Source: Chitinophagales bacterium (GTDB taxonomy: Bacteria; Bacteroidota; Bacteroidia; Chitinophagales; UBA2359). From it: a DNA stretch of 20,283 nt. The stretch is from contig JAHDDN010000048.1 of the NCBI GenBank assembly GCA_020629335.1, forward strand, positions 1-20,283, read 5' to 3'. The position numbers were made by a program, and so were the translations under genes. Below are positions 1 through 7,219 of the stretch, one piece after another (within the stretch, counting starts at the first letter, position 1; the number at the start of each line of letters is the position of its first letter). The notes beneath the pieces are model-generated. The model searched no databases and was not told the origin of the DNA. It saw only the letters and a list, made by a program, of their open reading frames with translations.

Positions 1-202
1 GTTTTCCCTCCTCATAGCATTCAAAGGAAAAATTACCATCAATATCTGTAGAGGCACCATCGTAGCTGTCTTTAATAAACACATTTGCTCCTGGAACGGC
101 CTCTTTCTTAGATGTCATTACTTTTCCACTAATGGTAATTTGAGCGGAAGTGGTATTAAAAGCAATGATTAAGAGTAAAAAAACAAGTAAAATTGATTTC
201 AT
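1..202 (-). CDS. N-terminal part of a secreted/outer-membrane protein with a carboxypeptidase-regulatory-like domain (partial)
   Basis: The reading frame starts at an ATG at 202 and runs without a stop to the window edge, giving 67 residues of a longer protein. The first 20 residues are a classical signal peptide: MKS, a Leu/Ile-rich core, then TSAQ. The next stretch (ITISGKVM...VPGANVFIKD...GASTDIDGNFSF) is the beta-sandwich pattern of the CarboxypepD_reg-like domain. In Bacteroidota this domain sits at the N-terminus of SusC-type TonB-dependent receptors and of many surface proteins. Which of these it is cannot be decided without the remainder of the gene. A perfect -7 promoter element lies 29 nt upstream. 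The gene is divergent from the small gene at 397. Confidence 0.85.
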   Translation of the reverse strand, partial: MKSILLVFLLLIIAFNTTSAQITISGKVMTSKKEAVPGANVFIKDSYDGASTDIDGNFSFECYEEGK

Positions 203-230
203 AGTGATAGGGTATTTGATATAATCCGAA

Positions 231-238
231 CAAATATA
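231..238 (-). promoter_or_regulatory. Bacteroidota -7 promoter element for the 1-202 gene
   Basis: On the minus strand this reads TATATTTG, an exact match to the Bacteroidota TAnnTTTG element. It sits about 29 nt before the ATG of the leftward gene, giving a leader of roughly 20-25 nt. No good TTG -33 element is found 17-21 nt upstream (the nearest TTG is 25 nt away), so the call rests on the -7 box and its position. Confidence 0.5.
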
Positions 239-396
239 CACTTATATTCATTCCTTATAAAAGCAATTCTATCCGACAGAATTGAGCTTATTACTCATTT
301 TAATCGCTCCCAAAAAAACTATTTTTCAAAAATTTCAGTTATAGAACTAAATACCTAGACAAATTTCCCAATTATTTATCCCTAAAATGAAGCACC

Positions 397-624
397 ATGA
401 ATCGAAATCATCAGAATTACCACTGCAAAAAGCATATCATAGATGAATTAACTCGTATGCTTATCCAAGGCAAAAAGTATTTAGCTATTAGGTACTTACA
501 AACCGTCACTGAATTTACTCCAAGAGAAGCGCAAGAGAGAGTGAATGCACTTTCTGCAGCTATTCACAATATTAGCAACTCGATAGAAGAAGAAAAAATT
601 GCGCCACATGCTAGCGATAGTTAA
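397..624 (+). CDS. Small protein with an L7/L12 C-terminal-like helix-turn-helix motif
   Basis: This 75-residue protein is not a recognised named gene. Residues about 17-52 (ELTRMLIQGKKYLAIRYLQ, then TPREAQERVNAL) resemble the helical part of the ribosomal protein bL12 C-terminal domain. Shared features are a Lys before the first helix, an Ile-Arg/Lys pair, then x-Thr-x-(hydrophobic)-x-x-(K/R)-E-A-x-x-x-V. The beta strands of a full bL12 domain are absent and the C-terminus is short and acidic. Similar short L12-helix modules occur in uncharacterised bacterial proteins, so it is not itself a ribosomal subunit. The gene ends 23 nt before rnhB on the same strand and is probably co-transcribed with it. 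Coding status is supported by the coherent motif. The start ATG at 397 is the first in frame. Confidence 0.6.
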   Translation: MNRNHQNYHCKKHIIDELTRMLIQGKKYLAIRYLQTVTEFTPREAQERVNALSAAIHNISNSIEEEKIAPHASDS

Positions 625-647
625 TGGAGGAATTGTATCTTTAAGGA

Positions 648-1259
648 ATGCTTAAGTCCTATTATTCTCGAAAAAAGATTATTGAAGCTGGAACGGATGA
701 GGCGGGTCGAGGTTGTTTATCTGGGCCTGTTCATGCCGCAGCAGTTATCTTGGATAGAAAATTTAAACACTCCTTACTAAATGACTCTAAAAAATTGACT
801 CACGCAAATAGAGTCGAATTACGTCAAGTCATACAGGAAAAAGCCATTGCTTGGGCAGTGGCAACAGCAAGCGTTGAGGAAATTGATGAAATCAATATCC
901 TCAACGCTTCTCATTTGGCGATGCATCGTTCTTTGGAAAAACTCTCTCAAAAGATAGAACTCATCTTGGTAGATGGCAATCGCTTTAAACCCTTTAAAGA
1001 GATTCCTTTTGAATGTATTATTAAGGGAGATGGTAAATATGCCTCTATTGCTGCTGCTTCTATTTTAGCCAAAACGTATCGAGACGACTATATGCTGCAA
1101 CTTCATGAGCAATTCCCCGAATACGGCTGGGATAGCAATAAGGGCTATCCAACGAAAAAGCATCGTGCGGCAATTGCTGAGTATGGTGCTACACCGCATC
1201 ATCGTTTAACTTTTCGATTGTTACCTGATAATGTTCAGACTAGATTATTTAATTCCTAA
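648..1259 (+). CDS. rnhB: Ribonuclease HII
   Basis: RNase HII cleaves the RNA strand of RNA-DNA hybrids and starts removal of single ribonucleotides misincorporated in DNA. The 203-residue length is normal for the family. The diagnostic DEAGRG motif is at residues 17-22 and GP at 26-27. The metal-binding acidic set is visible as D17, E18, D109 (in LVDGN) and D127 (in KGDGKY), with the 18-residue spacing of the last two matching the family. The IAAASILAKTYRD segment (134-146) and the C-terminal GYPTKKH...HHRLTFR region are also typical. The start at 648 places the DEAGRG motif at the usual depth. A GGAGG lies 17 nt upstream, too far for an ordinary ribosome-binding site. Its stop codon overlaps the stop of the convergent E1 gene. 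Confidence 0.97.
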   Translation: MLKSYYSRKKIIEAGTDEAGRGCLSGPVHAAAVILDRKFKHSLLNDSKKLTHANRVELRQVIQEKAIAWAVATASVEEIDEINILNASHLAMHRSLEKLSQKIELILVDGNRFKPFKEIPFECIIKGDGKYASIAAASILAKTYRDDYMLQLHEQFPEYGWDSNKGYPTKKHRAAIAEYGATPHHRLTFRLLPDNVQTRLFNS

Positions 1260-3241
1260 TATTCGTATAGCTCCACTAACTGCTTTTTAAAGCGATTCTT
1301 TGGCAGGTAGGTTTGCTCTAGTACAGAGGCGAAAGGAATAGGTGTGTCTAAGGCAGCTGAGCGCATCACTGGCCCATCTAAATGCGCAAAGCAATGTTCT
1401 GCTATGATTCCTGCAATATCTCCCCCTATGCCACCTGTCATACTATCTTCATGCAAGATAATCGCCTTGCCTGTCTTTTTTACAGAATTGATAATCGCTT
1501 CTTTATCTAAAGGCGATAAAGTTCTTAAATCTACTAAGTCAGCGCTTATCGCTGGATTTTCGTCTAAAGCCTCTATTGCCCAATGAACTCCCATACCATA
1601 AGTGATAATGGAAAGGTCTTCGCCTTCTCTTACTAAGTTAGCCTTTCCAATCTCTACTGTGTAGACATCATCAGGAATTTCGTCAGTAAGTGTACGATAC
1701 ATCAGCTTATGCTCAAAATACATCACAGGATTCGGATCATTGATTGCTGCTATTAGTAAGCCCTTCGCGTCATAAGGATTAGATGGGTAAACCACCTTTA
1801 AACCTGGAGAGTGTACAAACCATGCCTCATTAGACTGAGAGTGGAAAGGGCCGGCAGCCACGCCTCCACCTGTAGGCATACGTACCACTACATCCGCATT
1901 TTGCCCCCAACGATAATGGATTTTACTTAAATTGTTTACAATTTGATTGAAGCCACATGTTGCGAAGTCTGCAAACTGCATTTCTACTATGGCCTTTTGT
2001 TTTTTGATAGATAAGCCTAAACCAATTCCAACGATAGCAGATTCACAAATAGGAGTGTTTCTAACTCTTCCCTTTCCGAATTGCTCCAAGAAACCGTCCG
2101 TAATTTTGAATACGCCACCATACTCTGCGATATCTTGACCCATAATTACTAAATCGTCATGGGCTTCCATAGATTGTCTAAGTCCATCAGAGATGGCATC
2201 AATAAAACGCTTTTCGCTTGTGTTGTCAGATTTGGCTTCGATTGCTTGGATAGATGCATCTTGATAATACAAATCCGCTAACTCTTCTTCGGCATTAGCT
2301 ACTTCTATAGCAGGTGTATCAAAAGCTATTTTTAGTTCTTTTTCAATTTTTGCTTTGAATGCCTTGCGAGTTTTTTCAATATAATCACTATTAATAATAC
2401 CTCGCTTGGTGAGATATTTTTCAAATTTTTTGACTGGATCTTTTTTGCCCCATTCTTCAAATAGTTCTTTAGGTACGTATTTAGTACCTGAAGCTTCCTC
2501 ATGGCCTCTCATTCTGAAAGTCATACACTCGACTAAGATAGGTCGTGGATTTTCTAAGAGTGAGTCACGTAATTGAGAAATTGTTCGGTGTACTTCTAAT
2601 ATATTATTTCCATCTATTTTATGGGATTCCATACCGTAGCCTAAGCCTCTATCAGCTATCGTTGCACAGTTATATTGTTCTGATACAGGGGTAGATAAAC
2701 CGTAACCATTATTTTCTACAAGAAAGATGATAGGTAGTTTCCATACGGAAGCCACGTTTAGAGCTTCGTGGAAGTCGCCTTCACTGGTTCCACCTTCTCC
2801 AGAAAAAGCGACAGTAATTTTTCGCTCTTTTTTCAAGAGATTGGCTAATGCAATACCACTACCTACGGCTAATTGAGGACCAAGGTGTGAAATCATCCCT
2901 ACAATATGATGATCGTTTGTTCCAAAGTGGAAAGAGCGATCACGTCCTTTTGTGAAACCTGTTCGCTTACCTTGAAACTGTAGGAATAGTTCACTTAGGC
3001 TAATACCTCTACTGGTGAATACACCAAGGTTTCGGTGCATGGGTAAGATATATTCATCATCAGCTAAGGCTTTGGTTACCCCTACAGCGATAGCCTCTTG
3101 TCCAATACCAGCAAACCATTTACTAATTTTTCCTTGTCGAAGTAAAACGAGCATTTTTTCTTCGATCATTCTTGGGTAGAGTAGTGATTGATAAAGATCA
3201 ATCAATTGCTCATCTTTATAATTTCTCCTATTGAAGCGCAA
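1256..3241 (-). CDS. Fused 2-oxoacid dehydrogenase E1 component, alpha and beta subunits in one chain
   Basis: This 661-residue protein joins the two subunits of a thiamine-diphosphate 2-oxoacid dehydrogenase (pyruvate or branched-chain 2-oxoacid type), the enzyme that decarboxylates the 2-oxoacid and passes the acyl group to E2. The alpha part covers about 1-320 and shows the MHRN segment (68-71), the GMISHLGPQL region and the thiamine-diphosphate motif GEG...ENN (148-178). A charged linker leads to the beta part from about 344 (RFIDAISDGLRQSM). That part has MGQDIAEYGG, the NTPICES motif with E400, and RMPTGGG...GPFHSQS. Fused E1 proteins of this kind are common in Bacteroidota, often without adjacent E2/E3, as here. 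The substrate cannot be fixed from sequence. A consensus promoter lies 47-77 nt upstream, and a small AGAGG/CCTCT hairpin sits in the leader at 3260-3274. Confidence 0.93.
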   Translation of the reverse strand: MRFNRRNYKDEQLIDLYQSLLYPRMIEEKMLVLLRQGKISKWFAGIGQEAIAVGVTKALADDEYILPMHRNLGVFTSRGISLSELFLQFQGKRTGFTKGRDRSFHFGTNDHHIVGMISHLGPQLAVGSGIALANLLKKERKITVAFSGEGGTSEGDFHEALNVASVWKLPIIFLVENNGYGLSTPVSEQYNCATIADRGLGYGMESHKIDGNNILEVHRTISQLRDSLLENPRPILVECMTFRMRGHEEASGTKYVPKELFEEWGKKDPVKKFEKYLTKRGIINSDYIEKTRKAFKAKIEKELKIAFDTPAIEVANAEEELADLYYQDASIQAIEAKSDNTSEKRFIDAISDGLRQSMEAHDDLVIMGQDIAEYGGVFKITDGFLEQFGKGRVRNTPICESAIVGIGLGLSIKKQKAIVEMQFADFATCGFNQIVNNLSKIHYRWGQNADVVVRMPTGGGVAAGPFHSQSNEAWFVHSPGLKVVYPSNPYDAKGLLIAAINDPNPVMYFEHKLMYRTLTDEIPDDVYTVEIGKANLVREGEDLSIITYGMGVHWAIEALDENPAISADLVDLRTLSPLDKEAIINSVKKTGKAIILHEDSMTGGIGGDIAGIIAEHCFAHLDGPVMRSAALDTPIPFASVLEQTYLPKNRFKKQLVELYEY

Positions 3242-3287
3242 TGTATGTGTTTTTGATTAAGAGGCAATACCTCTAGCTAATAAAACG

Positions 3288-3318
3288 CAAATGTAGGTGA
3301 TTACGCAAAGATTGCAAA
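3288..3318 (-). promoter_or_regulatory. Consensus Bacteroidota promoter for the E1 dehydrogenase
   Basis: On the minus strand TTTG (3315-3318) is followed by exactly 19 nt and then TACATTTG (3288-3295), a full match to the Bacteroidota sigma-70-type promoter TTTG-N19-TAnnTTTG. Transcription would start near 3281-3283, giving a leader of about 40 nt before the ATG at 3241. Confidence 0.75.
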
Positions 3319-3406
3319 GAAAAAGATTACCTAATGACAAATGTTAGATTTGCCCATAAGTAATAAGGTAGTACATTAGGCATACCTATTAAATTGGTAG
3401 GTGTAA

Positions 3407-4507
3407 CTATGAGGGGTTTTTAGATCGCCATCTTTCATTAAAGGATTGCTTAGGGAGCTCTGGCAATTCTTCTCTTTGTGTTAAGAAAAGATGGAGCATT
3501 AAATTTTTAAAAAAGTGTGGAGTACCATTCAATTTATTTCGATCTAGAAACATTCGTTTCCACATCTTCCATTGCCATTTCGTTTTAAAACCCATTGGAT
3601 TTTGTTGGCGTTTTTCAGCTTTAATTTCCATCAATTTTTCCCGAACATTAATATTCACAGGACACTCAATAGGTACTTCACATACTGGATAAGCCATCAT
3701 CTCGTAGCCATTATCACTTGAGTATTGGTAAATTAGTTCTTCCAATGGTGATTTGAAGGAGGATATTGCTTCATCAGTTACACAGCTATTTTCTTTACAA
3801 ACATCACACTTTATACAATAAAGAATTTCTTGTTGATCCTTATTGCGCATGAGCTGAGACCTCTTATTATCGAGCAGAATTACGAATACTCTTTTAGCTC
3901 CTTCGCTATCGTTTTTCTTCTTTGGGCCAGTGATGATACTATTATATGTGTTTAGTTTTTGACCACTTTGATAACGAGCTTTTAGATTCCAGATATAAAA
4001 CAGATCATCCATATCTTTCATCACTTGATCAATTCCAACTACTATTACATTAACTTTAGTTTTGGTTAATTGACTTAGTTGATCCGCATTAGAAGAGGAT
4101 GTTGCTATTACTCCTTCAGATGCTACTATAAAGTCAGCACCACACAAATGTAGCTCTGCCTTAGCATGAGAGGGCACCTGCTTCATATTACAAAAAGCTC
4201 CTTGTCTACTTCTTAATAAAGTAGTTATTCCTAACTCATCTACTTGGGGGGAATCTGAAATATTGAGGTAAGTGATATTATATTCCTTTACAATATCCTC
4301 TAATGCTTTCTGTGCATCTTCTGTATCTTCTGCCCATACAACATTTCCCCCATTAGCTTGAAACTTTCGTTCAAAACTCATAAGGTGTCCATCCAATCCA
4401 TTAATAACCTCCCAACGCAATTGTTTGGCTTTTTTCTTGGCTAAATCAATGTCTTTAAACGGGTGTTTGGCAGACATTTGTTCATCATACATATCTTCCA
4501 TATTCAT
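3407..4507 (-). CDS. LUD-domain (LutB/LutC-like) protein with degenerate iron-sulfur motifs
   Basis: The 366-residue protein belongs to the LUD (DUF162) family, whose best-known members LutB and LutC act in lactate oxidation. Family signatures are GLDGHLMSFERKFQANGG with WAEDTEDA (about 37-65), GADFIVASEGVIATSSS (123-139), VVGIDQVM, IITGPKK and DNKRSQLM (213-220). LutB then carries two ferredoxin-type clusters. Here the first is CIKCDVC-x4-C (C231, C234, C237, C242), one residue longer than normal and without the following Pro. The second keeps only C276 and C282-Pro, with no CxxC. It is also about 100 residues shorter than typical LutB. I chose the ATG at 4507, which has AGAGGA just upstream, over the TTG five codons earlier. 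LutA and LutC are not adjacent. Molecular function is uncertain. Confidence 0.82.
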   Translation of the reverse strand: MNMEDMYDEQMSAKHPFKDIDLAKKKAKQLRWEVINGLDGHLMSFERKFQANGGNVVWAEDTEDAQKALEDIVKEYNITYLNISDSPQVDELGITTLLRSRQGAFCNMKQVPSHAKAELHLCGADFIVASEGVIATSSSNADQLSQLTKTKVNVIVVGIDQVMKDMDDLFYIWNLKARYQSGQKLNTYNSIITGPKKKNDSEGAKRVFVILLDNKRSQLMRNKDQQEILYCIKCDVCKENSCVTDEAISSFKSPLEELIYQYSSDNGYEMMAYPVCEVPIECPVNINVREKLMEIKAEKRQQNPMGFKTKWQWKMWKRMFLDRNKLNGTPHFFKNLMLHLFLTQREELPELPKQSFNERWRSKNPS

Positions 4508-4631
4508 AATTCCTCTTATCAAAAAAACAGGGTATCAAAGAGGACTTGGTCTTGGTTAAATAGGCTTGGGAATAAGTCTTAAATAACTGTTACATATTGT
4601 AGCATTTATTTTTAAGCTCCCTTTAGTCGTA

Positions 4632-4639
4632 CAAATTTA
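4632..4639 (-). promoter_or_regulatory. Possible -7 promoter element for the LUD gene
   Basis: The minus strand reads TAAATTTG, an exact TAnnTTTG match, between the stop of the M28 peptidase gene and the LUD gene start. No TTG lies at the correct distance upstream, and the implied leader of roughly 120 nt is long, so the call is weak. Confidence 0.3.
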
Positions 4640-4685
4640 AAGAATGTAATACGTTAGTTATATTTAAATATAAGGAAAATATTTG

Positions 4686-6281
4686 TTATTCTGTAACATC
4701 TACTTCAATTCTTTTGTTTTGGTTGACTAGCTGCCAAGCCGTAAAGAAAATCAATTGTGTTCTTTTTGCCAACAATTCGAAGTTTATTTTTTCTACTGTA
4801 TCAGTAGGTTGGTGATATTCGTCATGGGTTCCATTGAAGTAAAAGATGACTGGAATATTGTTTTTAGCGAAATTATAATGATCTGATCTGTAGTAAAATT
4901 GATTTGGGTCATCTTCTGCATTGTACTTATAATCTAAGTTCAATTTCGTAAAGTTTCTATTGGCACTTTCATTGATGGCGTGTAGTTCTGTGCTCAATCT
5001 GTCTGATCCTATCACGTAAACGTAGTTGGGATCATCTTCATGTGCTTCGTCTACTCGGCCTACCATATCTATATTTAGATCAGCTATTGTATTTTCAAGT
5101 GGGAATACTGGATTGTTAGCATAATGTTCCGATCCTAAGAGTCCTTTTTCTTCTCCTGATACCGGCATAAAGAGTATACTTCTTCTAGGGCCATTTCCTG
5201 ATTCTTTAGCAAAAGCGAAAGCTTCCGCTAATTCTAAAAGAGCTACAGTACCTGAGCCATCATCATCAGCTCCATTATAGATTTTATCTCCTTTCACTCC
5301 TAAGTGGTCATAATGAGAGGTAATCACCAAGACCTCATCTTTCAGATTGGGGTCAACGCCTTCAATAAAGCCTAATACATTTTCTGAGCTTAATTTTTGT
5401 GTTTCTTTAGCCACTTTTATATTGACAGCTTTCTTAACCAACTTTGGTTTGCGAGCTCCTTTCTTTTCTACTTTCTTAGTATATTTATTGAATTTTTTGG
5501 AGCTCATTTTTAATAGATCAAGTGCCATATTTCCACTTATGTAAAAGGTATTTACATAAGGACTGTCATCTGTGTCTGCTGCGGTCATTAGACGCATAGA
5601 GTTGCTATTGATCGCATACTTAAAGAAGTTGATGTCTTTTTTGATATTCGGAGTGACGATGAAGATTGCTTTAGCTTCTTTCTCTTTAGCTTTTTTGATT
5701 TTGGATCTCCAGTTGCCGCTCCAATCGGATTCTTCTTTATTGCCACTGACGTAGTATGTGCCGTCTTTCTTTTTGGGTTCTCCTTTAAGGACTACTACTA
5801 TTTTATCTTTAACATCAATTCCTTTATAGTCGTTATAGTTTTCGTCTTCTATACCATAACCTGCGAATACTACTTCATTGACGGTGACATCCATCTCTTG
5901 TACTGTTCTGGAGAAGCAATAGTAATCTTCTAAGAATTGATATTCTTTAGTATCCACTTTGATGAACTGGTCTCCCCATGATTCTTTAATCAATGGAATT
6001 TCTTGAAAGTAGCCATTCAGTTTAGGAATTTCTTTCATTCCTATTGATTTGAAGTGCTCCTTAATGTATTCTGCGGCCATTTTCTGACCTTTTTGGCCTG
6101 TTTCTCTCCCTTCATATTCATCAGAGGCGAGTATGGTCAAGTGCTTTTCGAGATCAGCCGGCTTGATGGTTTTACTAAGTGCTACTGCTGTTTCTGCATT
6201 AGACGCTTCTGGTTCTTTTATTTGTGCAAAGATGGCACTATAAGATATCAGTAGGATACTGATTAATAATAAGCTTCTCAT
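4686..6281 (-). CDS. Secreted M28-family zinc metallopeptidase with PA-like insert
   Basis: This is a 531-residue exported aminopeptidase-like enzyme. Residues 1-20 from the chosen ATG (MRSLLLISILLIS...IFAQ) form a signal peptide. The ATG at 6281 is preferred because the longer frame starts at a TTG and would put 13 residues in front of the signal sequence. A PA-type domain lies near 137-185 (VVFAGYGIEDENYNDY...DKIVVVLKG). The catalytic domain shows the dizinc M28 set: H323 in SHYDHLG, bridging D339 in NGADDDGSG, general base E377 with E378 in SGEEKGLLGS, D405 in NIDMVGR and H490 in YHQPTDT. All expected ligands are present, so it should be active in the periplasm or outside the cell. A lysine-rich stretch (about 260-290) separates PA and catalytic parts. 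The upstream region is the 6299-6472 palindrome. Confidence 0.93.
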   Translation of the reverse strand: MRSLLLISILLISYSAIFAQIKEPEASNAETAVALSKTIKPADLEKHLTILASDEYEGRETGQKGQKMAAEYIKEHFKSIGMKEIPKLNGYFQEIPLIKESWGDQFIKVDTKEYQFLEDYYCFSRTVQEMDVTVNEVVFAGYGIEDENYNDYKGIDVKDKIVVVLKGEPKKKDGTYYVSGNKEESDWSGNWRSKIKKAKEKEAKAIFIVTPNIKKDINFFKYAINSNSMRLMTAADTDDSPYVNTFYISGNMALDLLKMSSKKFNKYTKKVEKKGARKPKLVKKAVNIKVAKETQKLSSENVLGFIEGVDPNLKDEVLVITSHYDHLGVKGDKIYNGADDDGSGTVALLELAEAFAFAKESGNGPRRSILFMPVSGEEKGLLGSEHYANNPVFPLENTIADLNIDMVGRVDEAHEDDPNYVYVIGSDRLSTELHAINESANRNFTKLNLDYKYNAEDDPNQFYYRSDHYNFAKNNIPVIFYFNGTHDEYHQPTDTVEKINFELLAKRTQLIFFTAWQLVNQNKRIEVDVTE

Positions 6282-6298
6282 GGTGTTGTAGTTTATAT

Positions 6299-6472
6299 AA
6301 GTAAGTAAGTGCATGGACAAAATTACTCTTACTTTATGACTGGTTCTTTTTTACTTATGCTGCGTTAAATTTTCCTTAAATAGCACGGCTATGCTCGTCA
6401 AATTTGCCTTGCCTAAGTAAAAAAGACCTACAGTCAAAAGACAACTTAATTTTGTCCAAGCACTTACTTAAC
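6299..6472. repeat. Near-complete 174-bp intergenic palindrome, copy 1
   Basis: The whole interval folds on itself. The outer left arm from 6299 (AAGTAAGTGCATGGACAAAA) matches the reverse complement of the right arm ending at 6472 with few mismatches. Inner segments around TTATGACTGGTTCTTTTTTA (6334-6353) pair with 6416-6436. The centre at about 6386 is TAGCACGGCTA. The central portion CTGCGTTA...AATAGCnnnGCTAT...CGTCAAA...TGCCTTG is shared with the element at 8131-8303. The right end reaches the stop codon of rpiB and the left end lies just before the start of the M28 gene, so it fills the whole intergenic gap. It could act as a terminator for rpiB or be a non-autonomous mobile repeat. Confidence 0.85.
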
Positions 6473-6900
6473 TATTGTATTGTTATTTTTTCGACTCTTC
6501 TTTGATGGCGACCGCCTTCAAATTCTGTTGATAAAAAATCTTCTATCATTTGCATGGCTAACTCAAATGCGACAAAACGAGCTGGTATGCAGATCATATT
6601 GGCATTATTATGTTGTCGGGCCAATTGAGCTAAGTCTCTTTGCCAACAAATGGCTGCTCTAACCTTAGGGTGTTTATTGGCGGTGATGGCCACTCCATTC
6701 GCTGAACCACATATTAGGATACCCAAGTCTGCCGATTCTTCCTCTATTGCATTCGCAGTTGGGTGTACGAAGTCTGGATAATCTACAGAATCCCTTGAGT
6801 GGGTTCCGAAGTCGGTGATTTCGTGTTGTTCGGCTAATTGGGCTTTGATCAATTCTTTGTAATCGTAGCCTGCATGATCTGAGCCTATTGCTATTTTCAT
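6472..6900 (-). CDS. rpiB: Ribose-5-phosphate isomerase B
   Basis: RpiB interconverts ribulose 5-phosphate and ribose 5-phosphate in the pentose phosphate pathway (RpiB/LacA/LacB family). The 142-residue length is typical. Diagnostic features are the N-terminal IGSDHAGYDYK with D8 and H9, the YPDFV segment (41-45), the active-site cysteine C64 in ILICGSANGVAI, and RQHNNANMICIPARF (95-109) carrying the catalytic-region histidine. The C-terminal FLSTEFEGGRHQRRVEKI is the family's phosphate-binding tail. The usual CGTGIG loop is CGSANG here, a variant also found in other Bacteroidota members as far as I recall. The gene is flanked by a palindrome on its downstream side and by a structured repeat just upstream, so it probably has its own transcription unit. 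Confidence 0.95.
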   Translation of the reverse strand: MKIAIGSDHAGYDYKELIKAQLAEQHEITDFGTHSRDSVDYPDFVHPTANAIEEESADLGILICGSANGVAITANKHPKVRAAICWQRDLAQLARQHNNANMICIPARFVAFELAMQMIEDFLSTEFEGGRHQRRVEKITIQ

Positions 6901-6926
6901 TTGTGTTTGCTTTGGTGTTATTGGCT

Positions 6927-7175
6927 TAGGGATGGGAGTGGTATGTGGCGTTTATGCTGCGACTTACGGAGCTTAGGCAGACGTAGGCTGGCCCTGAAAG
7001 GGCAGACAAGTATGCCTTTAGCGTAGTAGGAGCAGCATAGCCACATAAGAACGGACAGCCCGACGGCTGCGCTTCGCTTGCTAATGATTAATGCATAATG
7101 ATAAATGATAAATTGGCTTGTGCTACGCACTTCGCTTCTGCCTGCGCAGCTGTAAGCCCCCAATTAATTTCTTAT
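6927..7175 (+). repeat. Structured intergenic repeat, copy A
   Basis: A comparatively GC-rich insert between rpiB and tatC. It opens with TAGGGATGGGAGTGG. A strong stem follows, pairing TATGTGGC-gtt-TATGCTGC (6943-6960) with GCAGCATAGCCACATA (7032-7047), and then CGGACAGCCCGAC (7052-7064). A second hairpin follows with GGCTGCGC pairing to GCGCAGCT around an AT-rich core, and the element ends GCCCCCAATTAA. The same opening, stem and CGGACAGCCCGAC block occur in reverse orientation at 12015-12224, while the interior differs. The open frame across it on the minus strand has no protein-like features and I take it as a by-product of the repeat. Confidence 0.8.
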
Positions 7176-7219
7176 ACATCCAATCAATCGCTTAGATCCC
7201 AAGTGACAAAAATAGGCTT

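Noticed and set aside
1256..3241. E1 alpha/beta fusion as an assembly or frameshift artefact
   Set aside because: The frame is continuous with a sensible charged linker, and fused E1 proteins of this size are common in Bacteroidota.
6918..7163. 81-codon minus-strand open frame between rpiB and tatC
   Set aside because: It spans repeat copy A antisense to the frame seen in copy B, with no protein-like pattern.
6927..7175. Integron attC site or CRISPR repeat explanation for the structured repeats
   Set aside because: There are no RYYYAAC/GTTRRRY core sites, no integrase, no regularly spaced identical repeats and no cas genes.
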